Positions 42,896 through 51,655 of a stretch of DNA of 53,348 nucleotides are shown piece by piece (within the stretch, counting starts at the first letter, position 1; every line of letters begins with the position of its first letter). The notes beneath the pieces are model-generated. The model made no database searches. It saw only the letters and a list, made by a program, of their open reading frames with translations, and was not told the origin of the DNA. The DNA is from Yinghuangia soli. Lineage in GTDB: Bacteria; Actinomycetota; Actinomycetes; Streptomycetales; Streptomycetaceae. Where the stretch lies: assembly GCF_021502675.1 (NCBI RefSeq), contig NZ_JAKFHA010000025.1, forward strand, positions 72,943 through 126,290, read 5' to 3'. Position numbers and translations under genes: made by a program.

Positions 42896-44245
42896 TCAGC
42901 GGTCGCCGCGGGTCTGCTGGGCCATTTCCTCGCGCGAGAGATACGCGTGCGCGCCCTCGAAGTCCGAGAGGGAGCCGGTGCGTCCGGCCAGGAAGCCGAG
43001 GCGGATGAAGTCGTCGCCGGCGACCGCGTGCATCGCCCAGCCGGCGCCGACGCGGGCCCGGGCTCGGAAGGACGGGAGGGCCATCAGGTGGTACCCGCGG
43101 GTGATGGCCTGCGCCGGGAGTCCGCGCAGTTCGCGGCCCAGCGGGCGGGCGACGGCCTCGGTGCCGCCGAGGTCGACGACCAGGCCGAGGTCCTTGTGCT
43201 GGAACTCCTTGTACGGCTTGCCCTTGATGGCGGCCACCACGTTGTGCGCGGCGATCTTCGCCTGGCGCATCGCGTACTGGGCGGTGGGCGGGCAGACCGC
43301 GCCGTCGCCCTTGTCGAGGTCGGGGACCGCGGCGGCGTCGCCGAGGCCGAAGACCTCCGGGCGGCCGGGGACGGCGAGGTCGGCGCCGACCGCGAGGCGG
43401 CCGCGTACCGTCTCGGCGCCGAGCGTCGCGATGAGCGGGCTGGCCGCGACACCCGCGGTCCACACGAGCGTCCGGCACGGCAGTACTTCGCCGGTGGTCA
43501 GCGTGACGGTGTCCTCGGTGACTTCGCTGACGCTGGTCTCCAGGCGCACGTCGACGCCGCGGCGCGCGAGTATCTCGAGGGCCGCGCGGCCGAGGTTCTC
43601 GCCGAGTTCGGGCATCAGGCGGGGTGCGACGTCGACGACGGTCCAGCGGACCTGCGAGGGGTCCAGGCGCGGGAAGTGGTCCAAGGCCGAACTGGTGACC
43701 ATCTCCAGGCAGGCGGCGGTCTCGACACCCGCGTACCCGCCGCCGACCACGACGAACTGGCAGCGGGAGCGGCGCTCGCTCTCGTCGGAGCTGGAGTTGG
43801 CGAGTTCGAGCTGGGCGATGACGTGGTCGCGCAGCGAGACCGCTTCGGCGAGGTTCTTCATGCCGCGGCCGTACTTGTCCAGGCCGGGGATGTCGAACGT
43901 GCGGGTCACGCTGCCCGGGGACAGCACGATGTGGTCGTAGCCGATGTTGACGACTTCGCCGGTGATCTTGCGGACCACGCAGACCTTGGCGTCCAAGTCC
44001 ACCCCGATCGCGCCGCCGGGCACGATGTGGGTGCGCTTGAGCATGCGGTACAGCGGCACCGCGATGGAGCGGGACGAGATGACGCCCGCGGCCACGTGCG
44101 GCAGCAGCGGCAGGTAGAGCATGTAGCCGCCGGGGCTGATCAGCGTGATATCGGCGTCCTGCGGGGAGAGCGACTTCTCCAGATGCCGCACGGTTTCGAA
44201 TCCGGCGAACCCAGCGCCGACCACGACCACCCGGGACTGCTGCAT
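42896..44245 (-). CDS. Type II NADH dehydrogenase-like FAD oxidoreductase
   Basis: A 449-residue NDH-2-type flavoprotein. An FAD motif GAGFAG lies at 10-15 and an NAD(P) motif GGGYAG near 171-176. LVWTAGV and the FGLGDAA motif are typical of the family, and PPTAQYAMRQ suits quinone reductases. The C-terminal region carries hydrophobic patches for membrane attachment. It would pass electrons from NADH to menaquinone without pumping protons. ATG 44245 follows GAGGGG. The long upstream open frame has no start signal. Confidence 0.87.
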   Translation of the reverse strand: MQQSRVVVVGAGFAGFETVRHLEKSLSPQDADITLISPGGYMLYLPLLPHVAAGVISSRSIAVPLYRMLKRTHIVPGGAIGVDLDAKVCVVRKITGEVVNIGYDHIVLSPGSVTRTFDIPGLDKYGRGMKNLAEAVSLRDHVIAQLELANSSSDESERRSRCQFVVVGGGYAGVETAACLEMVTSSALDHFPRLDPSQVRWTVVDVAPRLMPELGENLGRAALEILARRGVDVRLETSVSEVTEDTVTLTTGEVLPCRTLVWTAGVAASPLIATLGAETVRGRLAVGADLAVPGRPEVFGLGDAAAVPDLDKGDGAVCPPTAQYAMRQAKIAAHNVVAAIKGKPYKEFQHKDLGLVVDLGGTEAVARPLGRELRGLPAQAITRGYHLMALPSFRARARVGAGWAMHAVAGDDFIRLGFLAGRTGSLSDFEGAHAYLSREEMAQQTRGDR

Positions 44246-44290
44246 CGATCGCCCCTCGTCGCTAGACAGTCCGGGCGGTAGGCCCGGATT

Positions 44291-44331
44291 GCTCAAACAT
44301 AGGGCGATATGTCGGCTTGCACATCTTGAGC
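44291..44331. promoter_or_regulatory. Nested dyads upstream of NDH-2
   Basis: GCTCAA (44291-44296) and TTGAGC (44326-44331) enclose a second dyad, ACATA (44297-44301) and TATGT (44308-44312). They lie 46-86 bases before the NDH-2 start. It does not match the Streptomyces Rex consensus, so another regulator would be involved if the site is real. Confidence 0.35.
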
Positions 44332-44406
44332 GGACCGCGGCAACGGCCGTGCGCGGACGCGAAGTCGCAGGTCGGCGCGGCGTGTCGGGGGCGGGGCCCG
44401 GGGTGG

Positions 44407-45912
44407 TCAGCCGGCGGCGGTGCGGGAGCGGCCCAGGGTGTGGCCGGCCACCACGGCGAGGACCGGGAGGACGACCAGGCCTGCCGCGGCGTTGAGGCCG
44501 CCGTAGCCGCCCGCGGCCAGCAGCGAGCCGGACAGTGCGCCGCCCGCCGCGCCCGCGAGGTTCATCAACAGGTCCGAGGTGCCCTGCACGCTGGGCCGGT
44601 CGTGCGGGGGGACGGACTCGGCGAGCAGCGCGGAGCCGGCCACCATCGAGCACGACCAGCCGAGCCCGAGCAGCACGAGGCCGACGACGGTCATCGGCAC
44701 GGTGTGCCCGGACAGGCCGGCGACGACGACCGCGCCGAGCAGGATGAGCTGGCCCGCGATGATCACCGGGATCCGGCCGAGCTTGTCGGCGGCCCAGCCG
44801 ACCAGCGGCGAGAAGGCGTACATGCCGGCGATGTGCAGGCTGATGGTCAGGCCGACCACGGTGAGGTCGGCGCCGTTGTCCTTCATGTGCACCGGGGTCA
44901 TGGACATGACCCCGACCATCACGGCGTGCCCGAGGACGACGGCGGCCATCGCGAGGGTGGCGGTGCGGGACGCCCGGATGGCGGCGAAGGAGGAGCGCAT
45001 CGAGGCGCGGGGCGGCTTGGCCGGAGCGTTGGTGGCGGGGGCCTTGACGGGAGCGGTCTTGGCGGGAGCGGTCTTGGCGGGAGCGGCCTTGGCGGGAGCG
45101 GCCTTGGCGGCAGTGGCTGCGTCGGCGCCGGGGGCTGCGTCGGTGGCGGCCGCCAGGCGGCGGGCGATCAGCAGTGGGTCCGGGCGCAGCAGCAGCCACA
45201 TCGTGAGGCCGCCGGCGGCGAAGGACAGCGCGGAGAAGACGTACGGTCCGGCGAGTTCCGGGAGGCCGAGGAAGCGGCCGACCGCGGCGCCGGGGGTGTT
45301 GAGGTTGGGGCCGACGACCGCGCCGACCGTGGTCGACCAGACCACGATGGCGAGGGACCGGGCCCGGGTGGCGTCGTCGGCGAGGTCGGCGGCGGCGTAC
45401 CGGGACTGCAGGTTGGCCGCGGAGCCCGCGCCGAAGACGACCAGGGTGGCGAGCAGGAGGGGGAACCAGCCGAGGACCGCGGCCCCGATGACGCCGACCG
45501 CGCCGAGCGTCGCGACGGCCCAGCCGCAGGCGAGGGCGGTCCGGCGGCCGCGGGCGTCGGCTATCCGGGCCAGCGGTATCGCGGTGAGCGCGGCGCCCAG
45601 GGTGATCGCGGTGACCGCGAAGCCGGACCAGGTCTTGGAGCCGGAGAGTTCCTCGGCCAGCAGGCCGCTGACCGCGAGCGAGGAGCCGACGCCGATGCCG
45701 CCCACGACCTGGGCGAGCACGAGTACCCGGACGGTCCGCTTCTGGATCGCGGCCACGGCGGCCGGGTCGAGGGACGCACCGCTGTCGCCGCGTCCCTCGC
45801 CGACCGCGGCCGGGGCGGGGAGCGGCGGTCCGGCAACGCTCGACGCCGGAAGCTGCGGTCCGGCGGCGGGCGTGTCGGACTCGGGACCGGTGGCGGGAGG
45901 TATCAGGGACAC
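44407..45912 (-). CDS. MFS transporter with alanine/proline/lysine repeat loop
   Basis: A 501-residue transporter with about 12 membrane helices and a 50-residue hydrophilic N terminus. Motif A-like segments appear as RIADARGRRTAL and again as GWAADKLGRIPV in the second half. The central cytoplasmic loop has five-residue Ala-Pro-Ala-Lys repeats encoded by a 15-bp tandem repeat. The GTG start at 45912 has only a distant AGGAAAG, so an internal start is possible. Substrate unknown. It is located upstream of NDH-2 on the same strand with 161 bases between. Confidence 0.8.
   Translation of the reverse strand: MSLIPPATGPESDTPAAGPQLPASSVAGPPLPAPAAVGEGRGDSGASLDPAAVAAIQKRTVRVLVLAQVVGGIGVGSSLAVSGLLAEELSGSKTWSGFAVTAITLGAALTAIPLARIADARGRRTALACGWAVATLGAVGVIGAAVLGWFPLLLATLVVFGAGSAANLQSRYAAADLADDATRARSLAIVVWSTTVGAVVGPNLNTPGAAVGRFLGLPELAGPYVFSALSFAAGGLTMWLLLRPDPLLIARRLAAATDAAPGADAATAAKAAPAKAAPAKTAPAKTAPVKAPATNAPAKPPRASMRSSFAAIRASRTATLAMAAVVLGHAVMVGVMSMTPVHMKDNGADLTVVGLTISLHIAGMYAFSPLVGWAADKLGRIPVIIAGQLILLGAVVVAGLSGHTVPMTVVGLVLLGLGWSCSMVAGSALLAESVPPHDRPSVQGTSDLLMNLAGAAGGALSGSLLAAGGYGGLNAAAGLVVLPVLAVVAGHTLGRSRTAAG
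45041..45115. repeat. 15-bp tandem repeat inside the MFS gene
   Basis: Five consecutive 15-base units of the form GYCTTGGCGGGAGCG, with one or two changes in the outer copies. Each encodes five residues of an Ala-Pro-Ala-Lys-rich linker in the central loop of the transporter. The reading frame is preserved whatever the copy number. Confidence 0.75.
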
Positions 45913-46018
45913 GTCGGAAGCTGTGCTTTCCTGGGCCGCCGGGCGCGGGCGGGCTGGTGGTCGGGACGGGTGATCGGCCGGGCCGACCGGGAGGCCGGGG
46001 CGGCGGAAGCCGGGACGG

Positions 46019-46043
46019 CCGGGGCAGGGTGCGCCTGCCCCGG
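46019..46043 (-). terminator. Terminator of the DJ-1/PfpI gene
   Basis: CCGGGGCAGG (46019-46028) and CCTGCCCCGG (46034-46043) form a perfect 10-bp stem with a 5-base loop, 11 bases past the minus-strand stop of the DJ-1/PfpI gene. No U-tract follows, as is usual in actinomycetes. Confidence 0.6.
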
Positions 46044-46054
46044 GTCCCGCGGCG

Positions 46055-46663
46055 TCAGCGCAGGGCGGGTTCGCCGGTGCGTACCGCCGCCATCACGCGT
46101 TCGACGGTGGCGAGCTTCTCCCCCACCGGCGCGGCGTACTCGATCGCGTCGCGGGCCGCGGCCTCGCCGACCGTGCGGACCATCGCCCAGGCGGCGAGGT
46201 ACTGCGAGGCCAGGCAGCCGCCCGCGGTGGCGATGTTGCCGTCGGCGTGGAACGGCGCGTCCAGCACGGTGACGCCGCAGGCCTCGACCCAGGGGCGCGT
46301 GATGGTGTCGGTGCACGCGGGCATCGAGCCGAGCAGCCCGAGCTTGGCGAGCACCAGGGCGCCGGAGCACTGCGAGCCGATCAGCTGCCGGGCGGGGTCC
46401 AGCGGGAGGGCCGCGAGCAGCGAGTCGTCGGCCACGACGTCGCGGGTCTTGATGCCGCTGCCGATGAGCACGACGTCCGCCTCGGCGACGAACTCGAGCG
46501 GGCGCTGCCCGGTGACCTCGACGCCGTTCATCGAGGTGACGACCGGGGTCGGCGTGGTGATGTAGGCGGTGAGTCCGTGCGCCCGGCTGCGGTTGATCAG
46601 CCCCGAGGCGATGAAGCTGTCGAGCTCGTTGAACCCGTCGAAGGTGACGACCGCAACCTGCAT
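46055..46663 (-). CDS. DJ-1/PfpI family protein
   Basis: A 202-residue DJ-1/PfpI-fold protein: N-terminal MQVAVVTFDGFNELD, nucleophile elbow IGSQCSGALVLAKLG with C99, and DAPFHADGNIATAGG downstream. It most resembles the stand-alone glutamine-amidotransferase-like domain also found in GlxA-type regulators, but has no HTH. Possible activities are glyoxalase III, isonitrile hydratase or chaperone-like deglycase. ATG 46663 is preceded by GAGGAG. It is followed by a strong hairpin. Confidence 0.86.
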   Translation of the reverse strand: MQVAVVTFDGFNELDSFIASGLINRSRAHGLTAYITTPTPVVTSMNGVEVTGQRPLEFVAEADVVLIGSGIKTRDVVADDSLLAALPLDPARQLIGSQCSGALVLAKLGLLGSMPACTDTITRPWVEACGVTVLDAPFHADGNIATAGGCLASQYLAAWAMVRTVGEAAARDAIEYAAPVGEKLATVERVMAAVRTGEPALR

Positions 46664-46836
46664 GGACACTCCTCGCTGATAACCAGTGCGTTGGTGCATA
46701 CGCGTTTCAGGGCGTACGACCGGGTCGCCAGTGTCACATGGTGCTGACGCGGAGTCAGCGGCCAATTCCGGACGGGTGGCCCTTGATCCCGGCCACATGG
46801 GCGGCCGGGTCGCGGTCGTACGTGTGCGGCGGGCGG

Positions 46837-47436
46837 TCAGCCCTTGGCGGCCAGGCTGGTTTCGGCCACCCGGCGCAGGGCCGCCTGGATGCGCGCGGGG
46901 TCCTTCTCGGGGCCGTAGTAGGCGATGGTCACGACCTGGCGGCCGTCGCGGACCGCGAGGCGGGCCTCGGTCCGGCCGGAGCCGACCCCGGGCTTGACGC
47001 AGACGACTGCGGCGCTGCCGAACTTGTCGATCACCGGGGCCGCGCCGTTGCAGATCCGGTTCGCCGCGTTGCGGCCGGACTCGAAGCGGGTCTTGGCGCT
47101 CCGCTCGGCGCGCGAGGACTTCTTGCGGTCGCCGTGGCTGGACCACTCGACGTCGAGGGTGCCGCTGTCGGCCGAGGTGTCGCCCTGGACCGCGACGATT
47201 TCGCACTCGGCGGACGAGGAGTAGGAGGCGGTCTGCGAGGACGGAAGGGTGTCCTTGCCCAGCTTCAGCTGCGCCAACTCCGGGGCGGGCAGCGCGGCGC
47301 AGAGATTCTGCGGGGCCTTCTTGGCCTTCGTACCCGACGAACTGCAGCCCGAGACGCCCAGCATCAGCGCGCCCACCAGACCGCACGTGACCGTCGCCGT
47401 CGCGGCACGTGACCAGTTGCCCATCGTGTTCCCCAT
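46837..47436 (-). CDS. DUF3558-like lipoprotein
   Basis: A 199-residue lipoprotein with lipobox VSGC (acceptor C31 from ATG 47436, C27 from the alternative ATG 47424). The mature part begins NLCAALPAPELAQLKLG and includes AECEIVAV and NRICNGAAP, and has the size and cysteine spacing of DUF3558-type proteins of actinomycetes. Its role is not known. It lies downstream of the methyltransferase gene with 119 bases between and may share its transcript. Confidence 0.75.
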   Translation of the reverse strand: MGNTMGNWSRAATATVTCGLVGALMLGVSGCSSSGTKAKKAPQNLCAALPAPELAQLKLGKDTLPSSQTASYSSSAECEIVAVQGDTSADSGTLDVEWSSHGDRKKSSRAERSAKTRFESGRNAANRICNGAAPVIDKFGSAAVVCVKPGVGSGRTEARLAVRDGRQVVTIAYYGPEKDPARIQAALRRVAETSLAAKG

Positions 47437-47555
47437 GTCCCCGCCCTGTCGCGTTCCCCGTCCGGTTCCTGTCCGGAATCGGCCGCCGCACAGCATGGCA
47501 GGTGCCGCAGGCGGGGGCGCGGGGTGGGGCGCGACCGGGACGTCCGGACGGCCCG

Positions 47556-48278
47556 TCAGATGTTGTGCCAGACCATCGCGTGCGCGAAGCCGAGGTCGGT
47601 GAACTCCGCGCCGGGGAAGGCCGCGCCGTAGTGGCGTTCGAACTGGGTGCGGGTCAGGTAGCGGTCGCTGAGCAGGTGGGCGAGCCAGGGTCTGCTGGTC
47701 CGGAACCGGTAGAGCCACCAGGCGTCGCGGCGGCCCAGGCGGGCGATGTCGCGCGGGAGTTCGTACGCGGCACCGGTGACGTACGCCCAGCGCGGCGGGG
47801 TCGGCCGGGCGGCGACGTTGTCGACCAGGATCGCGGTGCCGCCGGGCCGGACCAGGCCGCGCAGGTGCTCCAGCGCCTTGTCGAGGTCGGGGACGTGGTG
47901 CAGGGCCGCCAGGCTCACCACGAGGTCGAATCCCGTGTCGTCCGCGACGTGGTGCAGGTCGAGCGCCTCGTAGCGGACCCGGGCGTGCGGGCGGCGCAGC
48001 CGCGCGGTCTCGATGAGGGAGCGGCTCAGGTCGGCGGCGAGGACCTCGTCGTACGTGTCGGCCAGGGCCTGGGCGTGCCGGCCCGAACCGCAGCCGGCGT
48101 CGAGTGCGCGGCCGCCCGCGGGCGCGAGTTCGGCGACCCTGCCGGACAGCCACTCGCCGAGCGGATCGTGCAGGTCGGAGTAGCGGTCGTAGTCGCCGGC
48201 GAAGGCGTCGAACGACTGCGGATCCGCATATCCCCCGCGCATATCGCCGTGCCCCTCCGTGCGCCTGCCTCTTGACAT
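47556..48278 (-). CDS. Class I SAM-dependent methyltransferase
   Basis: A 240-residue methyltransferase with motif I LDAGCGSGRHA, a motif II region AADLSRSLIE, and motifs ALHHVPDLDKALEHL and LVRPGGTAILVDN, typical of the UbiE/Methyltransf_11 group. The substrate is unknown; quinone or small-molecule methylation are typical for the class. ATG 48278 is used, and ATG 48242 is an alternative. It diverges from the enoyl-CoA hydratase gene with 98 bases between. Confidence 0.85.
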   Translation of the reverse strand: MSRGRRTEGHGDMRGGYADPQSFDAFAGDYDRYSDLHDPLGEWLSGRVAELAPAGGRALDAGCGSGRHAQALADTYDEVLAADLSRSLIETARLRRPHARVRYEALDLHHVADDTGFDLVVSLAALHHVPDLDKALEHLRGLVRPGGTAILVDNVAARPTPPRWAYVTGAAYELPRDIARLGRRDAWWLYRFRTSRPWLAHLLSDRYLTRTQFERHYGAAFPGAEFTDLGFAHAMVWHNI

Positions 48279-48376
48279 CGCGTCCCCGTACCGGTGCGCT
48301 TGACCGTGATCATTGACACGATCAAGAACACCTGACCCGCCCTCAGTTCTTCCCGACCGCCCGAGGATGCCGCCCC

Positions 48377-49180
48377 ATGTCGTTCGTGCTCATCGACAAG
48401 CCGCGCCCGCACGTCACGCTGATCACGCTCAACCGCCCGGAGCGGATGAACGCGATGGCCTTCGACGTGATGGTCCCGTTCCGCGAGGCCCTCGAGGAGG
48501 TCAGTGCGGACAACGATACGCGGGTCGTGGTGATCACCGGAGCCGGGCGCGGCTTCTGCTCGGGCGCCGACCTGGAGAGCTCCGGGCGCATCCCCGGGAT
48601 CAAGGGGCTGACCCGCACCAGCATCGCGCGGCGGTCGATGGAGATCCTCGACGACGTGATCCTGGGCCTGCGCAAGATGCACCAGCCGGTGATCGGGGCG
48701 ATCAACGGCCCGGCGATCGGCGGCGGCTTCTGCCTGTCGGTGGCCACCGACATCCGGCTCGCCTCCGAGACCGCGTACTTCCGGGCGGCCGGCATCAACA
48801 ACGGCCTCACCGCGAGCGAACTGGGCATCAGCTACCTGCTGCCGCGGGCGATCGGCTCGTCGCGTGCCTTCGAGATCATGCTCTCCGGCCGCGACGTGGA
48901 CGCCGCCGAGGCCGAGCGCATCGGCCTGGTCTCGCGCACGGTCCCCGGCGAGAAGCTCCTCGACGAGTGCTTCGACCTGGCCGAGCGCATCATCGGGTTC
49001 AGCCGGGTCGGGGTCGAGGTCACCAAGCGCATGCTGTGGTCCGGGCTGGAGGCGGGCAGCATGCACTCGCACATGGAGGCCGAGGGCGCGGCGCAGCTGT
49101 ACGTGCGGCTGACCACGCAGAACTTCGAGGAAGCGATCATTGCGCGGCGGGAGAAGCGGGTTCCGGAGTACCGGGACTGA
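48377..49180 (+). CDS. Enoyl-CoA hydratase/isomerase family protein
   Basis: A 267-residue crotonase-fold protein. The oxyanion-hole regions are GRGFCSGADLESSGR and INGPAIGGGFCLSVATDIRL, and the active-site loop reads NNGLTASELGISYLLPRAIG. The family covers enoyl-CoA hydratases, isomerases and hydrolases; the exact reaction is not decided by these motifs. No other beta-oxidation gene is adjacent, although an SDR of HSD17B4 type lies 13 kb away. The 3' end overlaps the convergent DMT gene by 44 bases. Confidence 0.88.
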   Translation: MSFVLIDKPRPHVTLITLNRPERMNAMAFDVMVPFREALEEVSADNDTRVVVITGAGRGFCSGADLESSGRIPGIKGLTRTSIARRSMEILDDVILGLRKMHQPVIGAINGPAIGGGFCLSVATDIRLASETAYFRAAGINNGLTASELGISYLLPRAIGSSRAFEIMLSGRDVDAAEAERIGLVSRTVPGEKLLDECFDLAERIIGFSRVGVEVTKRMLWSGLEAGSMHSHMEAEGAAQLYVRLTTQNFEEAIIARREKRVPEYRD

Positions 49181-50087
49181 CCGGGCCGTCGCCGGGCCGG
49201 CCGGCGGGTCCGTCCGCGGGCGTGCGGGCGGACGCCGGCCGGGTGGCCATCCACGACCCGGCCAGGATGAGTGCGGTGCCGGCCGCGATCGACGCGCTCA
49301 GCTTCTCGTCCAGGACCAGCACGCCGAGGGCCACCGCGACGACCGGGTTGATGTAGGTGATGAGCGCCGCCCGGCCCGCACCCGCGTCCGCGATGAGCTG
49401 GTAGAAGGCCAGGAACGCGAGTGCGGTGCAGACGAGGCCGAGGGCGAGCAGCGAGCCGGTCGCCTCGGCGCTGGGCATCGCGTCCGGCGCGGTGGCGACG
49501 GCGAGCGGCAGCAGGACGACCGTGGTGATGCTCATGGTCGACGCGACCAGGCCGAGCGGCGGGACGTCGGACAGGTGGCGCTTCACGATCAGCGTGGCGC
49601 AGGCGTACCCGAACGTGGCCAGCAGGACCATTCCGGCGCCGAGCAGCCCGAGCCGGTCGCCGGTCAGGTCGAAGCCGACCAGCGTGCCGACGCCGCCGAG
49701 GCCCACCGCGAGGCCGACGGCCCGCGGGCCGGTGACGCGCTCCGAGGCGTCCACCTTGAGCGCGATGAGGGCGATCATGATCGGCTGGGCGGCGATCAGG
49801 AGTGCGGTGAGCGACGACGAGATGTGCACCTCGCCGTACGTGATGAGCAGGAACGGCCCGGTCACGTGCGTGAAGGACAGCAGGACGACGATCTTCACGC
49901 GTCCGCGCAGCGCGTCGAAGGCCCGCCGGCGCAGCGCCAGCGGGACCAGCACGGCCGCGGCTATCGCGGTGCGGGCCACCACGACGACGGGTGCCGACAC
50001 TTCCTCGACGGCGACCTTGATGAAGAGGTAGCTGATGCCCCAGACGACGGACATGGAGGCGAAAAGCGCCCAGGCTCTGCGTGTCAT
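49137..50087 (-). CDS. EamA/DMT family exporter
   Basis: A 316-residue transporter with about ten membrane helices in two EamA repeats: WGISYLFIKVAVEEVSAP at the N terminus, QPIMIALIALKV in the first half and INPVVAVALGVLVLDEKLS in the second. A proline-rich tail follows. Exported substrates of the family are amino acids, purines or drugs. It diverges from a LysR regulator 87 bases away, its likely controller. Confidence 0.87.
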   Translation of the reverse strand: MTRRAWALFASMSVVWGISYLFIKVAVEEVSAPVVVVARTAIAAAVLVPLALRRRAFDALRGRVKIVVLLSFTHVTGPFLLITYGEVHISSSLTALLIAAQPIMIALIALKVDASERVTGPRAVGLAVGLGGVGTLVGFDLTGDRLGLLGAGMVLLATFGYACATLIVKRHLSDVPPLGLVASTMSITTVVLLPLAVATAPDAMPSAEATGSLLALGLVCTALAFLAFYQLIADAGAGRAALITYINPVVAVALGVLVLDEKLSASIAAGTALILAGSWMATRPASARTPADGPAGRPGDGPVSPGTPEPASPAAQ

Positions 50088-50174
50088 GCGGCAATTCTGG
50101 CCGGGTCCTGCCGACAGCAGAAGTGACCAGTTTCTGTATGGTCGTTAAGTAGGACTACACACTGGAGTGGCCTC

Positions 50175-51083
50175 GTGATCGATGTGCACCGGCTCCGGAT
50201 CCTGCGCGAGGTGGCCGCCCAGGGCAGCTTCGCCAAGGCCGCGGCAGCCCTGCTCATGACGCCGTCCGCGGTCTCGCAGCACATCGCCGCCCTCGAACGC
50301 GCGCTGGGCCGGCCGGTCGTGGAACGCGGCCCCCGCGGGGTCACGCTCACCGAGCCGGGCCGCGTCCTCGTCGAGACTGCCGACACCGTGGCCGCCGAAC
50401 TCGACGCCGCGCAGGAGCGCATCGACCGCCTCGCCGCGGGCCGCACCGGGCGCCTCGACGTCGCCACGTTCACCAGCGCGGGCCAGGGACTGCTGCCCGC
50501 CGCGATCGTCGCACTGAACGCCGGGCACCCCGACGTCGAGCTCACCGTCACCGAGGCCGAGCCCGAGGACGCCGCCGAACTGGTCCGCTCCGGACGCGCG
50601 GACCTGGCCCTCACCTACCACTTCGGCCACGCCCCGGCCACACCCCGGCTGACCCTCACCCCGCTGATGGACGAGCAGATCTGGCTGGTCCTCCCCCGCA
50701 CCCACCGCCTCGCCCGGCGCCGCGCGGTCGGCATCGCCGAACTGGCCGGAGAACGCTGGATCGACGGCTGCGGCGCAGCCGGTGCCCCACTGGCCCGCGC
50801 CTCGGGCATGGCCGGCTTCCAGCCCGACGTGGTCTGCACCAGCACCGACTACCTCTTCACCCAGGCACTGGTCGAAGCAGGCGTCGGCGTCGCCCTGATC
50901 CCCCGGATCGCCCTGGCCACCCACAAGCCCGACCTGGCCTTCTGCGCCCTGGAACACCCGCGCCCCACCCGCCACATCGGCATCCTGACCGCCCGCCGCC
51001 GCTGGCCCCAACCCCTCGTCGAAGCCATGCAGAAGACGCTGCACACCGCGGTCGCCACGATCCCCGCGGACCCGCGGACGTAG
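50175..51083 (+). CDS. LysR family transcriptional regulator
   Basis: A 302-residue LysR regulator with HTH at residues 1-60 (REVAAQGSFAKAAAALLMTP, then AVSQHIAALERALG) and a substrate-binding-like effector domain. The GTG start at 50175 follows GGAG at seven bases. It diverges from the EamA exporter, a classic exporter-LysR arrangement as in LysE/LysG, so an exported amino acid or similar metabolite may be the inducer. It is convergent with the HxlR gene, with five bases between the stops. Confidence 0.88.
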   Translation: MIDVHRLRILREVAAQGSFAKAAAALLMTPSAVSQHIAALERALGRPVVERGPRGVTLTEPGRVLVETADTVAAELDAAQERIDRLAAGRTGRLDVATFTSAGQGLLPAAIVALNAGHPDVELTVTEAEPEDAAELVRSGRADLALTYHFGHAPATPRLTLTPLMDEQIWLVLPRTHRLARRRAVGIAELAGERWIDGCGAAGAPLARASGMAGFQPDVVCTSTDYLFTQALVEAGVGVALIPRIALATHKPDLAFCALEHPRPTRHIGILTARRRWPQPLVEAMQKTLHTAVATIPADPRT

Positions 51084-51088
51084 CGGCG

Positions 51089-51499
51089 TCAACCCTCGTG
51101 GCCGGTGCGGGCGTCGTAGGCGTCCTGAGCAGCGTCGATGCCGGCGATGTTGGCTTCCGCCCACCGCGCGACGGTGTCGAGCACCGGGAGCAGGTCAAGG
51201 CCCACCTCGGTGAGCCCGTACGCGACGCGTACCGGAACGCCCGCCTCCACTGCGCGGGCGAGCAGGCCGTCGCGTTCCAACCGGCGCAGCGTCTCGGTGA
51301 GCACCTTCGGGCTGGCGCCCGGCAGGGCCCGGGCCAGGTCGCCGCGCCGCAACGGGCCGTCCGCGAGCGCCCGGAACACCAGCGCGACCCACTTGTCGCT
51401 GATCCGCTCCATGACCCGGTTGGCCGGACAGGAATCGAAACGGGCCCGCTGCTCCGCGGCAGCGTCCGCGCGGCGTTGGGCGGCGGTACGAATGGTCAT
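51089..51499 (-). CDS. HxlR family transcriptional regulator
   Basis: A 136-residue HxlR-type winged-helix regulator: CPANRVMERISDKWVALVFRAL, then RRGDLARALPGASPKVLTETLRRLERDGL, then RVAYGLTEVGLDLLPVL. The cysteine in the N-terminal region (C24 in FDSCPANR) is at the position used for redox or electrophile sensing in several family members. ATG 51499 faces the NAD(P)-binding protein gene 156 bp away, the probable target. Confidence 0.88.
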   Translation of the reverse strand: MTIRTAAQRRADAAAEQRARFDSCPANRVMERISDKWVALVFRALADGPLRRGDLARALPGASPKVLTETLRRLERDGLLARAVEAGVPVRVAYGLTEVGLDLLPVLDTVARWAEANIAGIDAAQDAYDARTGHEG

Positions 51500-51553
51500 G
51501 GTCCCTCGGCTGACGTCCGGACATCGGTCACAAGAAGCGGGCGGGGGTGCTCG

Positions 51554-51568
51554 GGTGCCCTGGGCACC
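51554..51568. promoter_or_regulatory. Palindrome between the HxlR gene and its divergent neighbour
   Basis: GGTGCCC (51554-51560) and GGGCACC (51562-51568) are perfect 7-base inverted repeats around one T. Just right of it ACCTT occurs twice ten bases apart. The location, about mid-way between two divergent starts, fits an HxlR binding region. Confidence 0.45.
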
Positions 51569-51655
51569 TTGAAGTACCTTCTGCCGGCTGCGGGTTATTC
51601 CCGCCTAGCGTCCTGGGTGCCCCGATCGTGATCACCCAGCGCAAGGAGCATGCCC

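Noticed and set aside
42896-45199. 767-residue reading of the NDH-2 frame
   Set aside because: The upstream 318 codons run antisense-like through the MFS gene with arginine/proline-rich translation; NDH-2 clearly begins at ATG 44245.
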